14,167 bases of DNA, from assembly GCA_031285415.1 (NCBI GenBank), contig JAITWF010000115.1, positions 1 through 14,167 of the forward strand, given 5' to 3'. The first letter of the stretch is position 1. Each line of letters opens with the position of its first letter. The translations under genes and the position numbers were made by a program. Source of the stretch: Deferribacteraceae bacterium (GTDB taxonomy: Bacteria > Chrysiogenota > Deferribacteres > Deferribacterales > JAISNW01). Below are positions 1 through 7,567 of this stretch, piece by piece. The notes beneath the pieces are model-generated. The model saw nothing but the letters and a program-made list of their open reading frames with translations. It was not told where the DNA came from and did not search any database.

Positions 1-103
1 AACTACTTTTTTTTCGCTGTCTCAAAAAACTTTTTTCTGGCAAAACTTGCTAGGCTATCAGCCTGCGTCCGCCGTACTCTACGCTCTCTGCGACAGGAAG
101 GAG

Positions 104-180
104 GTTATAACCAATCCTATCCTTAAAGTCAATAACTTTTTTTAATATTTTTTAAATATTTTTAAATGATTGATAAATAA
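104..180 (-). promoter_or_regulatory. Leftward sigma70-type promoter with A/T-rich upstream tract
   Basis: On the minus strand, TTGACT (127-132) is followed after exactly 17 bp by TATAAC (104-109). Just upstream of the -35, positions 133-180 are almost pure A/T with runs of T and A, as in an UP element. Transcription would start near 97 and leave the window on the left. No start codon with an ORF is visible between there and position 1, so the target is outside: either the next protein gene or a stable RNA. The promoter lies downstream of flhB, so flhB and the next gene probably belong to different transcription units. The boxes are seen; the UP-element role is inferred. Confidence 0.55.
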
Positions 181-189
181 GGGGAATTA

Positions 190-1248
190 TTACTTCTTTT
201 TCATCTGATATACCACTGCCAATATCTCTGCGACAGCTTTATAGAGATTTTCGGGGATCTGATCCCCTATATCGAGCGTCTTATATAGGTTCTGCGCTAG
301 CGGCGGATCCTCATGTATATATACGCCACTTTCACGAGCAAGATCCTTTATCTTGATCGCCATCAGGCGTTGCCCCTTCGCTACCACGATCGGCGCACCG
401 CCCCCCTCTGTGTCATATTTCAGGGCAACTGCGTAATGTATCGGATTTGTTACAACCACATCAGATTTCGGCACATCTTCCATCATACGTTTGCGAGCAA
501 GCTCCCTCTGTGCGCTACGAATACGCTGCTTGATAAGGGGATCCCCCTCCATCTGCTTATACTCCTCCTTCACCTGCTGCTTCGTCATCATAAGATCCTT
601 CTTCTGCTGCCATTTCTGGTATGCAAGATCCATTACGCCTAACACGAGCACCACGATCGAGATCTTAAATACAAGCTCAAATAGTAGCTTTGCAGTGAAT
701 ACCGAGCTATCCATATACTCGGAATCCACCATCCGCATGATCTCATCCATATGATTATTTATAATATTAATAGAGATTGCACCCAACAGGATTATCTTTA
801 AGAGTGATTTAATCAGCTCGACGAGCTTCCTCTTCCCCTGAAAGAACTTTGGCAGACCGACGAAGAAGTTTACCCGATCCCACTTCGGCTCTAGAGCCTT
901 TGTAGAGATCTTAAAGCCGACCTGCGCCGCCTCGATCATCAACGCTCCCACAAATAGAAAGAGGAACATCGGAAGCATAAGCTTGCCCATAAACTGTAGG
1001 GCGAGAAACGTGATCGGTTTAATGCTCTCATCCGTCAAGCTGATCCTGCCAAACTGAAAGAATTCGATGAACATCTCCTGCGAGATATCCATTATATATG
1101 GAAAGTAGAAGTATAGAAATAACGCCGTCAATACGAGCATAACGCCAGAGGTTAGCTCTTTACTTTTGGCAACGTTCCCCTCCTCTCTAGCCTTTTCGAA
1201 CTGCCGGGAGGTAGGCTCTTCCGATTTCTCCCCTGCATCGTCTGCCAT
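190..1248 (-). CDS. flhB: Flagellar biosynthesis protein FlhB
   Basis: FlhB is the export-gate subunit of the flagellar type III secretion system that switches substrate class from rod/hook to filament. It has 352 residues, normal for the family. The N-terminus carries the typical charged stretch (EKSEEPTSRQFEKAREEG, residues 7-24). Hydrophobic membrane segments lie at about 35-52, 83-108, 143-164 and 185-209, followed by a basic linker and the cytoplasmic domain. The autocleavage site is at residues 268-271 and reads N-P-I-H rather than the usual N-P-T-H; the Asn and Pro needed for cleavage are present. An AAGGAG ribosome site (1255-1260) sits 6 bp before the ATG. The gene follows fliR, as in many flagellar operons, but after a palindrome-filled 126-bp gap. 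No flhA is visible in the 189 bp beyond it. The identification is very secure; only the effect of the Ile is uncertain. Confidence 0.97.
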   Translation of the reverse strand: MADDAGEKSEEPTSRQFEKAREEGNVAKSKELTSGVMLVLTALFLYFYFPYIMDISQEMFIEFFQFGRISLTDESIKPITFLALQFMGKLMLPMFLFLFVGALMIEAAQVGFKISTKALEPKWDRVNFFVGLPKFFQGKRKLVELIKSLLKIILLGAISINIINNHMDEIMRMVDSEYMDSSVFTAKLLFELVFKISIVVLVLGVMDLAYQKWQQKKDLMMTKQQVKEEYKQMEGDPLIKQRIRSAQRELARKRMMEDVPKSDVVVTNPIHYAVALKYDTEGGGAPIVVAKGQRLMAIKIKDLARESGVYIHEDPPLAQNLYKTLDIGDQIPENLYKAVAEILAVVYQMKKK

Positions 1249-1263
1249 AGAAAACTCCTTATA

Positions 1264-1363
1264 TTAGCGCACTGCGTTGTTGTTGTTTCTGCGAAGTCAA
1301 TCCTCATGTACCAGCAAGTACACTGCGGTTGCCTCCGCAGAAGCCGCCTAGCAGTGCATCTAA
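1264..1363. repeat. ~100-bp imperfect palindrome between fliR and flhB
   Basis: Nested arms share one centre near 1314: TTAG/CTAA (1264-1267/1360-1363), GCACTGC/GCAGTGC (1269-1275/1351-1357), TTCTGCG/CGCAGAA (1287-1293/1336-1342), CAA/TTG (1298-1300/1329-1331) and TGTAC/GTACA (1307-1311/1318-1322), with a 6-nt loop CAGCAA. Mismatches and bulges separate the paired blocks. It fills almost the whole intergenic space and would fold into a long hairpin in the fliR-flhB transcript. There is no T-run next to it, so it does not look like a simple terminator. It is most likely a copy of a dispersed REP- or MITE-like element. Confidence 0.75.
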
Positions 1364-1374
1364 TCTAATGAGTT

Positions 1375-2160
1375 TTATCTACCACCGTATAGATTCATAA
1401 ACTCTCTAATATACCTAAAATAGTTCATCGCAACCTTCTCAAACGCAACGTAGAAGTATTGCAAACTAAGCACAAAGATCAGAAGCCCCACGGCGATCTT
1501 TATAGGAAAGCCCACCACCATCAGGTTGATCTGTGGAATAATTCGTGCAAGCACACCCATTACAGCATTCGACGCCATAAGGACTATCAGCGGTGGCGCA
1601 GTCAGGGTAATAGCTATTATAAAGATCTGCCCAAAGAGCTGTACAGCGTATAAAAAGGCGTTTGTGTGAAATTCAAAGTTCCCAGTCGGAAGGACTGTAT
1701 ACGAGTATGAGATCGCCTGCAAGATCAGCCCTGGCCCTCCGATGGCTATAAAGATAAGCATTAGCATAACGTTCTGCACCTGCGACATATACGAAAACTG
1801 CCCACCAGTATTGGGATCCATCACGTTTACCATGCTGAATCCCATCTGAAAGTCTAAAAGATATCCCCCCATCTGTACGCCGCTAAAGAGAACGCCAGTC
1901 ATCGTTCCGACGGCGATCCCGATCAGAAGCTCCTTGAATATCTGCAAGATCAGGAAAAGCACGTCAAATTCCGCTGTGAATGGCACTGGCGGCACAAACG
2001 GATAGATCACCGAAGCGATCATTATCGATATTCCCATACGTACAGTGGGTCTGATCATATTACCGCTAAAGATCGGCGCAGTAAACAGGATTCCACCAAC
2101 ACGGATAACAACAAAAAAATATGTTAATAGACGAGTCTGGTCTAATAGTTGGTCAAACAT
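1375..2160 (-). CDS. fliR: Flagellar biosynthesis protein FliR
   Basis: FliR is an inner-membrane component of the flagellar export gate (FliPQR core). It has 261 residues, the usual family length, and is strongly hydrophobic with segments at roughly 12-30, 40-57, 66-95, 128-150, 172-198 and 212-240. The family's conserved stretch LARIIPQINLMVVGFPIKI is at 204-222. FlhB follows directly, the usual fliR-flhB order. There is no fliP or fliQ upstream: the neighbour on that side is a divergent catalase gene, so the export genes are split here. No good Shine-Dalgarno precedes the ATG. A possible minus-strand promoter, TTGACT (2191-2196) and TATGAT (2166-2171) with a long 19-bp spacer, would give an almost leaderless message. 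The start is therefore less sure than the identity. Confidence 0.95.
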   Translation of the reverse strand: MFDQLLDQTRLLTYFFVVIRVGGILFTAPIFSGNMIRPTVRMGISIMIASVIYPFVPPVPFTAEFDVLFLILQIFKELLIGIAVGTMTGVLFSGVQMGGYLLDFQMGFSMVNVMDPNTGGQFSYMSQVQNVMLMLIFIAIGGPGLILQAISYSYTVLPTGNFEFHTNAFLYAVQLFGQIFIIAITLTAPPLIVLMASNAVMGVLARIIPQINLMVVGFPIKIAVGLLIFVLSLQYFYVAFEKVAMNYFRYIREFMNLYGGR

Positions 2161-2206
2161 AGACCATCATAGTATCACACAACCAATTCAAGTCAACATT
2201 TTCCTC

Positions 2207-2250
2207 TTGCCATTCACTATGTGTGTGTGGCATTATGGCGAACGAGGTGA
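2207..2250 (+). promoter_or_regulatory. Probable catalase promoter and ribosome binding site
   Basis: TTGCCA (2207-2212) and CATTAT (2231-2236) are separated by 18 bp. GAGGTGA (2244-2250) is a good Shine-Dalgarno three bases before the ATG at 2254. The short leader leaves little room for a regulator site downstream of the start. Any peroxide-responsive operator would lie upstream, in the ~90-bp space shared with fliR. No clear OxyR or PerR site was recognised. The ribosome site is convincing; the promoter boxes are a fair guess. Confidence 0.4.
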
Positions 2251-2253
2251 ACC

Positions 2254-3750
2254 ATGAGCGATAAGAAAGTTTTGACTACCAATCTAGGAACCCCTATCGA
2301 TAACGATCAGGCGTCTATTACGACAGAATCCCCTGCATTCTCCCTGCTATCGGATGTACATCTAGTGGAGAAGCTTGCCCACTTTGACAGAGAGCGGATC
2401 CCTGAGAGGGTGGTGCATGCCAAAGGGGCTGGTGCGCACGGATACTTTGAGGTGACGCACGATGTTTCACAGTTAACGAGGGCGGCATTTCTATCACATG
2501 TTGGCAAAAAAACCGAAATATTCGCACGATTCTCTACCGTTGGCGGCGAAAAGGGTTCTGCCGACTCCGCAAGAGACCCTCGAGGTTTTGCCGTTAAATT
2601 CTACACCGAAGAGGGAAACTACGATATGGTGGGGAACAATACCCCTGTATTCTTTATCCGTGACGCTATCAAATTCCCCGATTTTATCCATACACAGAAG
2701 CGAAACCCAGCGAGCAATCTGCACGACGCCAATATGTTTTGGGATTTCCTGTCGCTCACGCCAGAGAGCCTACACCAGGTTACAATCCTATTCTCCGACC
2801 GTGGCACCCCTGCCACATACCGCCACATGAACGGATACACCAGCCATACATATATGTGGTACAATAAAGAGGGCGACTACTCGTGGATAAAGTTGCACTT
2901 TAAAACCGATCAGGGGGTGAAGAATCTTACACAGGAAGAGGCAACATCTCTAGCAGGAAGCGACCCAGATCACGCCACCAGAGACCTATTTAACAGTATT
3001 GAGGAGGGGAACGCCCCATCATGGACGGTCTACTATCAGATAATGACGAAGGAGCAGGCTAAAGAGTATCGATTCGACCCATTCGATGTAACAAAGGTCT
3101 GGTATCAAAGCGATTTTCCTCTGCAACCGCTAGGGAAGATGGTGTTGAATAGAAATCCACAGAACTACTTTAATGAGGTCGAGCAGGCGGCGTTCTCCCC
3201 TGCAAATCTTGTGCCAGGCGTTACATCATCCCCCGATAAGATGTTGCAGGGCAGGCTATTTAGCTACGCCGATACGCACAGGCACCGCCTAGGGACAAAC
3301 TTTCATATGATACCGATAAACGCTGCAAAGGCGCAGGTGAATACGAATCAGCGTGATGGGTTTATGAATATTCATCAGGAATCTACACCAAATTACTACC
3401 CGAACTCGTTCGGAGGTGCCGCACCATCGAATGAGTACAAACTACCAGCGATCGACGTATCTGGCACAGCCGCACGGCACGAATATCCGCTAGGCGATAT
3501 AGATTTTGTACAGCCAGGGGAGCTTTTTGATAGGGTAATGACCGATTACGATAGGGCAAACCTTGTTAAAAATATCGCAAGCCACCTCAAAGGGGCAGAT
3601 ATGCGTTTACAGCTGCGGCAGACCGCCCTCTTCTATAGGGCAAGCGTAAACTACGGAACGGCGATAGCGAATGCGTTAAAGCTCAATATCGACGAGGTGA
3701 AACGGCTAGCCGTTATGTCGAATGAGGATAGAGCGAAGGCAACATCATAG
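2254..3750 (+). CDS. katA: Monofunctional haem catalase (small-subunit type)
   Basis: The enzyme dismutates hydrogen peroxide to water and oxygen and is cytoplasmic, with no signal peptide. It has 498 residues, matching small-subunit catalases such as Proteus mirabilis catalase. The distal catalytic His55 lies in RVVHAKGAGAHG, the catalytic Asn128 in DMVGNNTPVFF, and the proximal haem-ligand Tyr338 in RLFSYADTHRHRLG. The NADPH-binding-type region around SHTYMWYNKEG (197-207) and KLHFKTDQGVKNL (213-225) is also present. A strong Shine-Dalgarno fixes the start. It stands alone between divergent fliR and a convergent MBL-fold gene, whose stop codon overlaps the last 6 bp. Catalase in this setting suggests exposure to oxygen, possibly in an otherwise anaerobic or microaerophilic organism (inference). 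The symbol katA is used in the general family sense. Confidence 0.97.
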   Translation: MSDKKVLTTNLGTPIDNDQASITTESPAFSLLSDVHLVEKLAHFDRERIPERVVHAKGAGAHGYFEVTHDVSQLTRAAFLSHVGKKTEIFARFSTVGGEKGSADSARDPRGFAVKFYTEEGNYDMVGNNTPVFFIRDAIKFPDFIHTQKRNPASNLHDANMFWDFLSLTPESLHQVTILFSDRGTPATYRHMNGYTSHTYMWYNKEGDYSWIKLHFKTDQGVKNLTQEEATSLAGSDPDHATRDLFNSIEEGNAPSWTVYYQIMTKEQAKEYRFDPFDVTKVWYQSDFPLQPLGKMVLNRNPQNYFNEVEQAAFSPANLVPGVTSSPDKMLQGRLFSYADTHRHRLGTNFHMIPINAAKAQVNTNQRDGFMNIHQESTPNYYPNSFGGAAPSNEYKLPAIDVSGTAARHEYPLGDIDFVQPGELFDRVMTDYDRANLVKNIASHLKGADMRLQLRQTALFYRASVNYGTAIANALKLNIDEVKRLAVMSNEDRAKATS

Positions 3751-4503
3751 CGAGTATACGCCCCCAGCGCACCCCTTCTGCCGCAAGACCTGCGTATATA
3801 TGCCGTAATTTTCGGTGCAGAATGCGGCAAGCCTATCTAGAATTTCATAATCGTTGTTCTCTTCGCTCACATGGGCGAAGAGGCAACGTTTCACAGCGCT
3901 ATCCTGTAGCGAAACTAGCGTCGACACTGCTTCATCGTTTGATATATGCCCCTTTGCACCAGCTATCCGCCTCTTTAGATAGTGAGGATACTTACCCTTG
4001 CGTAGCATATCTTTATCGTGATTGGCTTCCAATATTAGAAAATCAACATGTTTTAGCTGTTCGATCTGCTCTTTTGTGACATGCCCCAAGTCTGTCATCA
4101 CCCCAACGTTGCAGTTTGGCGTCATTATAACGTATCCAAACGGCTCGGCGGCGTCGTGAGACACATTAAATGGCGTCACCCCAAAACCGCCGATATATTG
4201 CGACTGATCAGCCTCTAATGGAAAGATTAGCTCGGCAGGAACAAACTCTGATATTATCTCCGCCGTACCGATCGATGAGTAGATCCGTGGCTGGAGATAG
4301 TTTACAAACGGCACAAGCCCCTTGATATGGTCGGTATGTTCATGAGTGAGAAGTAGTGAGATATTTTTACCTGTGGGAATGGTGCTTAGAAGCGTCTTTA
4401 TAGCAGATACCGGCACCCCTATATCGACGAAGATCAGTTCGTTATCAGTCTCTACGCAATATGAGTTTCCGCTGGAGCCGCTAGCAAGTGTGTGAAGCCT
4501 CAT
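3745..4503 (-). CDS. MBL-fold metallohydrolase, YycJ/WalJ-like
   Basis: This is a 252-residue metallo-beta-lactamase-fold hydrolase. The metal-binding motif is complete: H54-E-H56-T-D58-H59, then H116 (SHDA), D138 (TDLG) and H211 (FAHVS). The N-terminal LASGSSGN block (6-13), ILEANHD (157-163) and GHISNDEA (185-192) are typical of the YycJ/WalJ group (COG1235). From memory, a Gram-positive member has been reported as a DNA exonuclease proposed to act in mismatch repair; other relatives are uncharacterised. It is the last gene of the leftward set and starts inside the stop of the small membrane protein gene (ATGA, 4-bp overlap), so it is probably translationally coupled. It lies downstream of mutS, which fits a repair role, but that is inference. 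The 3' end overlaps the catalase stop. Confidence 0.88.
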   Translation of the reverse strand: MRLHTLASGSSGNSYCVETDNELIFVDIGVPVSAIKTLLSTIPTGKNISLLLTHEHTDHIKGLVPFVNYLQPRIYSSIGTAEIISEFVPAELIFPLEADQSQYIGGFGVTPFNVSHDAAEPFGYVIMTPNCNVGVMTDLGHVTKEQIEQLKHVDFLILEANHDKDMLRKGKYPHYLKRRIAGAKGHISNDEAVSTLVSLQDSAVKRCLFAHVSEENNDYEILDRLAAFCTENYGIYTQVLRQKGCAGGVYSL

Positions 4504-4862
4504 CTAAGCTGCATTACCACCCTGCGAGTGTCCTCTGATCTGCACTCTTCATCTCGTAAAAAGGCGATATACTCAAGAGCGTAGAGGGCAAGAAGCGTTA
4601 GCACCATCGGCATCACGCCATCTGGAGCGATAACAATATACAACCATGCGAAGACCGATAGTATACGTAGCGGAAGATTCTTTGAGCTATCGCATCTATG
4701 AAGGTAGCCTTTAGCAAGGATGATCGCAACGGTAAACGCTACAAAGCTCTCTATAGGCATTTCAGTTGTAGCAATTAACGCCACAGCTGGCACCCACAGA
4801 GGGATACGCCCTAGGAGGAGAGCGAAGATAAAGATCGGTTTGATTGTTAAATATTTGTCCAT
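4500..4862 (-). CDS. Small hypothetical membrane protein
   Basis: A 120-residue protein that I do not recognise. It is mostly hydrophobic, with likely membrane segments at about 7-30, 38-52, 66-80 and 84-102. The tail (103-120) is charged and hydrophilic and probably faces the cytoplasm given nearby basic residues. No catalytic motif is visible. Its stop overlaps the start of the MBL-fold gene by 4 bp (ATGA), which supports it being real and expressed with that gene. No Shine-Dalgarno is seen before the ATG; the upstream sequence instead belongs to a palindromic block. The start may therefore be wrong, or translation may be weak. It could anchor or regulate its neighbour at the membrane, but nothing in the sequence proves this. 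Confidence 0.7.
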   Translation of the reverse strand: MDKYLTIKPIFIFALLLGRIPLWVPAVALIATTEMPIESFVAFTVAIILAKGYLHRCDSSKNLPLRILSVFAWLYIVIAPDGVMPMVLTLLALYALEYIAFLRDEECRSEDTRRVVMQLR

Positions 4863-4873
4863 TATAAATTACT

Positions 4874-4993
4874 GGAAGGGGCAACTACGTTTCCCCTTTC
4901 CACCTTCCCCTTCCTTTTAGGATTCGCTACGGCGGCGCATGTCCGCCTTTGCTCAACTAATACCAACACCACCTATCCTAGGAGAGGGGGTGC
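4874..4993. repeat. Cluster of short palindromes between mutS and the membrane-protein gene
   Basis: Three inverted repeats lie close together: GGAAGGGG/CCCCTTCC (4874-4881/4907-4914), GGCGG/CCGCC (4931-4935/4943-4947), and a near-palindrome centred on CCTAGG with flanking CACC and GGTG just before the mutS stop. The CCGCCGTA core in the middle unit also occurs near position 68, beyond flhB, in another repeat-like stretch. There is no T-run to make a standard terminator on either strand. This reads as a mosaic of dispersed intergenic repeats that probably sits inside the leftward transcript. Confidence 0.55.
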
Positions 4994-5002
4994 CTTAAAA
5001 AA

Positions 5003-7567
5003 TCATATTATTGTCTTCTTGAGTTCTGCTAAGATATTCAATGCGCTGACAGGTGTCAACGAATTAATATCGATCTCCTTCAACTTCACTACAGCAGGGT
5101 GCTCCTCATCGAAGATAAGGATTGGGCGCACCAGCACCTCATTCACCTTATGGTGGCTAGGGGTATCGTCCGATTCTAGCTCCGCCAAAACCTCCTCCGC
5201 CCTCTTTACCACCTCGGAGGGTAGCCCTGCAAGCTTCCCCACATATATGCCGTAGCTCTTGTCTGCCGTACCCTCGACCACCTGACGCATAAATATTATC
5301 TCGCCCCCCTGCTCACGTACTAGCATTGTGTAGTTGCGTGCGCCAGAACCTTGAGAGGCTATATCGGTCAGTTCATGATAGTGCGTTGCAAATAGCGTCT
5401 TTGCGCCAACGGTTTTAAGGAGATACTCCGTCACCGCCCACGCTATCGAGACTCCATCAAATGTCGAGGTGCCACGACCTATCTCATCTAGCACTATCAG
5501 CGATTTAGAGGTGGCGTTTGATAGAATATTAGCGGTCTCCACCATCTCTACCATAAATGTCGACTCGCCACGAGAGATATTATCGCTCGCCCCTACTCGT
5601 GTAAAGATCCGATCTATCAGCCCTATGCGAGCTTTTGTTGCTGGCACAAAGCCACCGATATGCGCCATTATGCAAACGAGTGCCACACTGCGGATATAGG
5701 TACTCTTCCCTGCCATATTAGGGCCTGTGAGGAGGATAAACCGATTATCTACAACGTCCATCTGGATATTGTTAGCTACGAAGATCTCCTTCGTAACGCT
5801 CTCCACCACAGGGTGACGAGCCTCCGATACATCGATAACTCCAGAATCATCCACCGTTGGGCGGACGTATCTATTCATTACAGCCACTCTGGCAAGGCTA
5901 AGATAGGTATCAAGCTCGGCAATGTCTCGAGCAGTCTTGCGCAAAAGGTCGGTATTTTCAGCGATCATCTCTCTGATAGAGCAGAAAAGCTCGTACTCAA
6001 GTGTGAATAATCGCTCCTCAGCACTTAAAACTTTATTCTCTAGCTCCTTTAGCTCCTGCGTGATGAACCGTTCCGCATTTACAAGCGTCTGCTTACGCTC
6101 AAAATCGCTCGGCACCTTGCTCAAATTCGCCTTTGAGACCTCTATATAGAAGCCGAAAACTTTATTATACGATACCTTTAGCTGGTTTATCCCTGTAGAG
6201 GCTCGCAATCTCGATTCAAGGGAGGCGAGCATATTGCGCCCATTATCCTTTATATATCGAAGCTCATCCACCTGTTTAGAGTAGCCATCCCTAATAAGTC
6301 CACCATCTTTAAGCGTCTGCGATGGGGTATCCATTATAGACTGCTCTATCAGAAGCCCTATCGATTGACAGCTTAGAAGCCCTTCACAGATCGGCTGAAC
6401 GTTTGCAAGCCCTGTACCCTCTAAAATATCTGCAATGCGTGGTAGCTCCATAAGGGAAGATTTGAGCCACACAAGCTCTCGTGGCGATACTCGGCGAGAG
6501 GCGATCCGCCCTGCGATTCGCTCTATATCGTAGACCGACGCTAAAAGCCTCTCTAGCTCTATCGTAAGCCCCCACTCCTTAACGAAAAACTCCACCATAT
6601 CAAGGCGGCTGTCGATAAGCTTTATCTCCCTCGAGGGGTGCAGAAGCCACCACTTTAGCATTCGTGCGCCCATAGGGGTCGATGTTTTATTGAGAATTGA
6701 ATATAATGAGTGAGCTCCATCCGTTAGCTCTAGCGTGCGAGAGGCGATCTTATCGACAACAAGGCGAGCCTCTGGCGCAATCACCACTGGGCGAGCAAGC
6801 GACACCTCAATCATCGCCTCGTCGATATAGCCTAAAAGCATAGCAAGCGGCACGCTGAACCGAGGCTCCTCTATACCTAAAGTGGCAAGTGAGCTTACTT
6901 TAAATCGATCTATTGCTGTAGCAGTCGATTTTGCGACAGATAACGCCTTATGCACCTGCGTCGGTGCCGACACCCCCAGAAGGTGCATAGGCACAGAGCA
7001 TAAGACCTCCTTCGGTTCATACGATGAGATCCCCTCGATTGCGTCAGTTGCAGTTGATAGATATAGCTCACCTGTGGAGATATCCACGGCGGCGATGAAG
7101 TTTTCGGTGGCGTCCTGATAGATCGCCACAAGGAAGTTGTTGGAGTGGTCGGCGATCTCCTCCATCTCCATAACGGTGCCAGGGGTGATCACTCTCGTCA
7201 CCCCCCTTTTGACTAATCCTTTAGTAAGCGCAGGATCCTCTAGCTGATCGCAGATCGCCACCTTGTAGCCAGCATGTATCAGCTTCACAGCGTACGATTT
7301 ATAGGCATGATACGGTACGCCGCACATCGGAACTGCATTCTCTGACTGTTTATTGCGGCTTGTAAGGGTGATTCCTAAGATTTTAGCGGCAACATTGGCG
7401 TCGTCGGCGAACATCTCGTAGAAGTCGCCCATTCGAAAGAACAAGATACTATCGGGGTACCGCTCCTTGGTGGCGTAGAACTGCACCATCATAGGAGTAT
7501 CACCCCTCCCCGAAAGCACAGCCTTCGCCCCTCCCTCAAGGGGAGGGTGTATATCGGTATTAGGCAT
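5003..7567 (-). CDS. mutS: DNA mismatch repair protein MutS
   Basis: MutS recognises base mismatches and small loops and recruits MutL using ATP. Numbering from an upstream ATG at 7591, the mismatch-reading Phe-Tyr-Glu is at 57-59 (GDFYEMF), Walker A GPNMAGKST at 623-631, Walker B VLDE at 700-703 and the ATHYHEL switch at 735-741. All five MutS domains are present. I prefer the start at 7567 (MPNTD), whose ATG overlaps the lapB stop by 8 bp. The upstream ATG at 7591 would only extend into lapB. Codons 6-23 of the preferred protein come from a palindromic insertion; the normal family start pattern (TPMMVQF, then YPDSILFFRMGDFYEMF) follows it. An alternative start is the ATG at 7490-7492, inside that pattern, preceded by GGGGAGGGG from the insert. 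No mutL is in the window. Confidence 0.96.
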   Translation of the reverse strand: MPNTDIHPPLEGGAKAVLSGRGDTPMMVQFYATKERYPDSILFFRMGDFYEMFADDANVAAKILGITLTSRNKQSENAVPMCGVPYHAYKSYAVKLIHAGYKVAICDQLEDPALTKGLVKRGVTRVITPGTVMEMEEIADHSNNFLVAIYQDATENFIAAVDISTGELYLSTATDAIEGISSYEPKEVLCSVPMHLLGVSAPTQVHKALSVAKSTATAIDRFKVSSLATLGIEEPRFSVPLAMLLGYIDEAMIEVSLARPVVIAPEARLVVDKIASRTLELTDGAHSLYSILNKTSTPMGARMLKWWLLHPSREIKLIDSRLDMVEFFVKEWGLTIELERLLASVYDIERIAGRIASRRVSPRELVWLKSSLMELPRIADILEGTGLANVQPICEGLLSCQSIGLLIEQSIMDTPSQTLKDGGLIRDGYSKQVDELRYIKDNGRNMLASLESRLRASTGINQLKVSYNKVFGFYIEVSKANLSKVPSDFERKQTLVNAERFITQELKELENKVLSAEERLFTLEYELFCSIREMIAENTDLLRKTARDIAELDTYLSLARVAVMNRYVRPTVDDSGVIDVSEARHPVVESVTKEIFVANNIQMDVVDNRFILLTGPNMAGKSTYIRSVALVCIMAHIGGFVPATKARIGLIDRIFTRVGASDNISRGESTFMVEMVETANILSNATSKSLIVLDEIGRGTSTFDGVSIAWAVTEYLLKTVGAKTLFATHYHELTDIASQGSGARNYTMLVREQGGEIIFMRQVVEGTADKSYGIYVGKLAGLPSEVVKRAEEVLAELESDDTPSHHKVNEVLVRPILIFDEEHPAVVKLKEIDINSLTPVSALNILAELKKTII
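7498..7555. repeat. 54-bp palindromic element inserted in frame in the 5' end of mutS
   Basis: A G/C-rich block at 7499-7552 has near-terminal inverted repeats, CACCCCTCCCC (7501-7511) and GGGGAGGGTG (7540-7549), differing by one extra C. It also has an internal hairpin, CCCTCCC/GGGAGGG (7529-7535/7541-7547), with a 5-nt loop. The same GGGAGGG can pair with either arm. The block is bounded by TATC at 7498-7501 and 7552-7555, which looks like a 4-bp target duplication. It is 18 codons long with no stop in the mutS frame, and deleting it joins MPNTD directly to TPMMVQF. It is probably a non-autonomous mobile or REP-like element. Confidence 0.75.

Noticed and set aside
97..104. AAGGAGG on the plus strand as a ribosome site
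   Set aside because: No ATG, GTG or TTG with an open frame follows at a suitable distance; the bases are better explained as the region around the leftward -10 box and start.
313..754. Plus-strand open frames across flhB, and similar frames opposite mutS, lapB and the ligases
   Set aside because: They lie wholly inside well-identified genes, have low-complexity or unnatural composition and no ribosome sites.
2161..2253. Sigma54-type or flagellar-sigma promoter for fliR
   Set aside because: A TGGCA occurs on the minus strand but there is no GC at the proper 10-bp spacing, and no sigma28 pattern was found.
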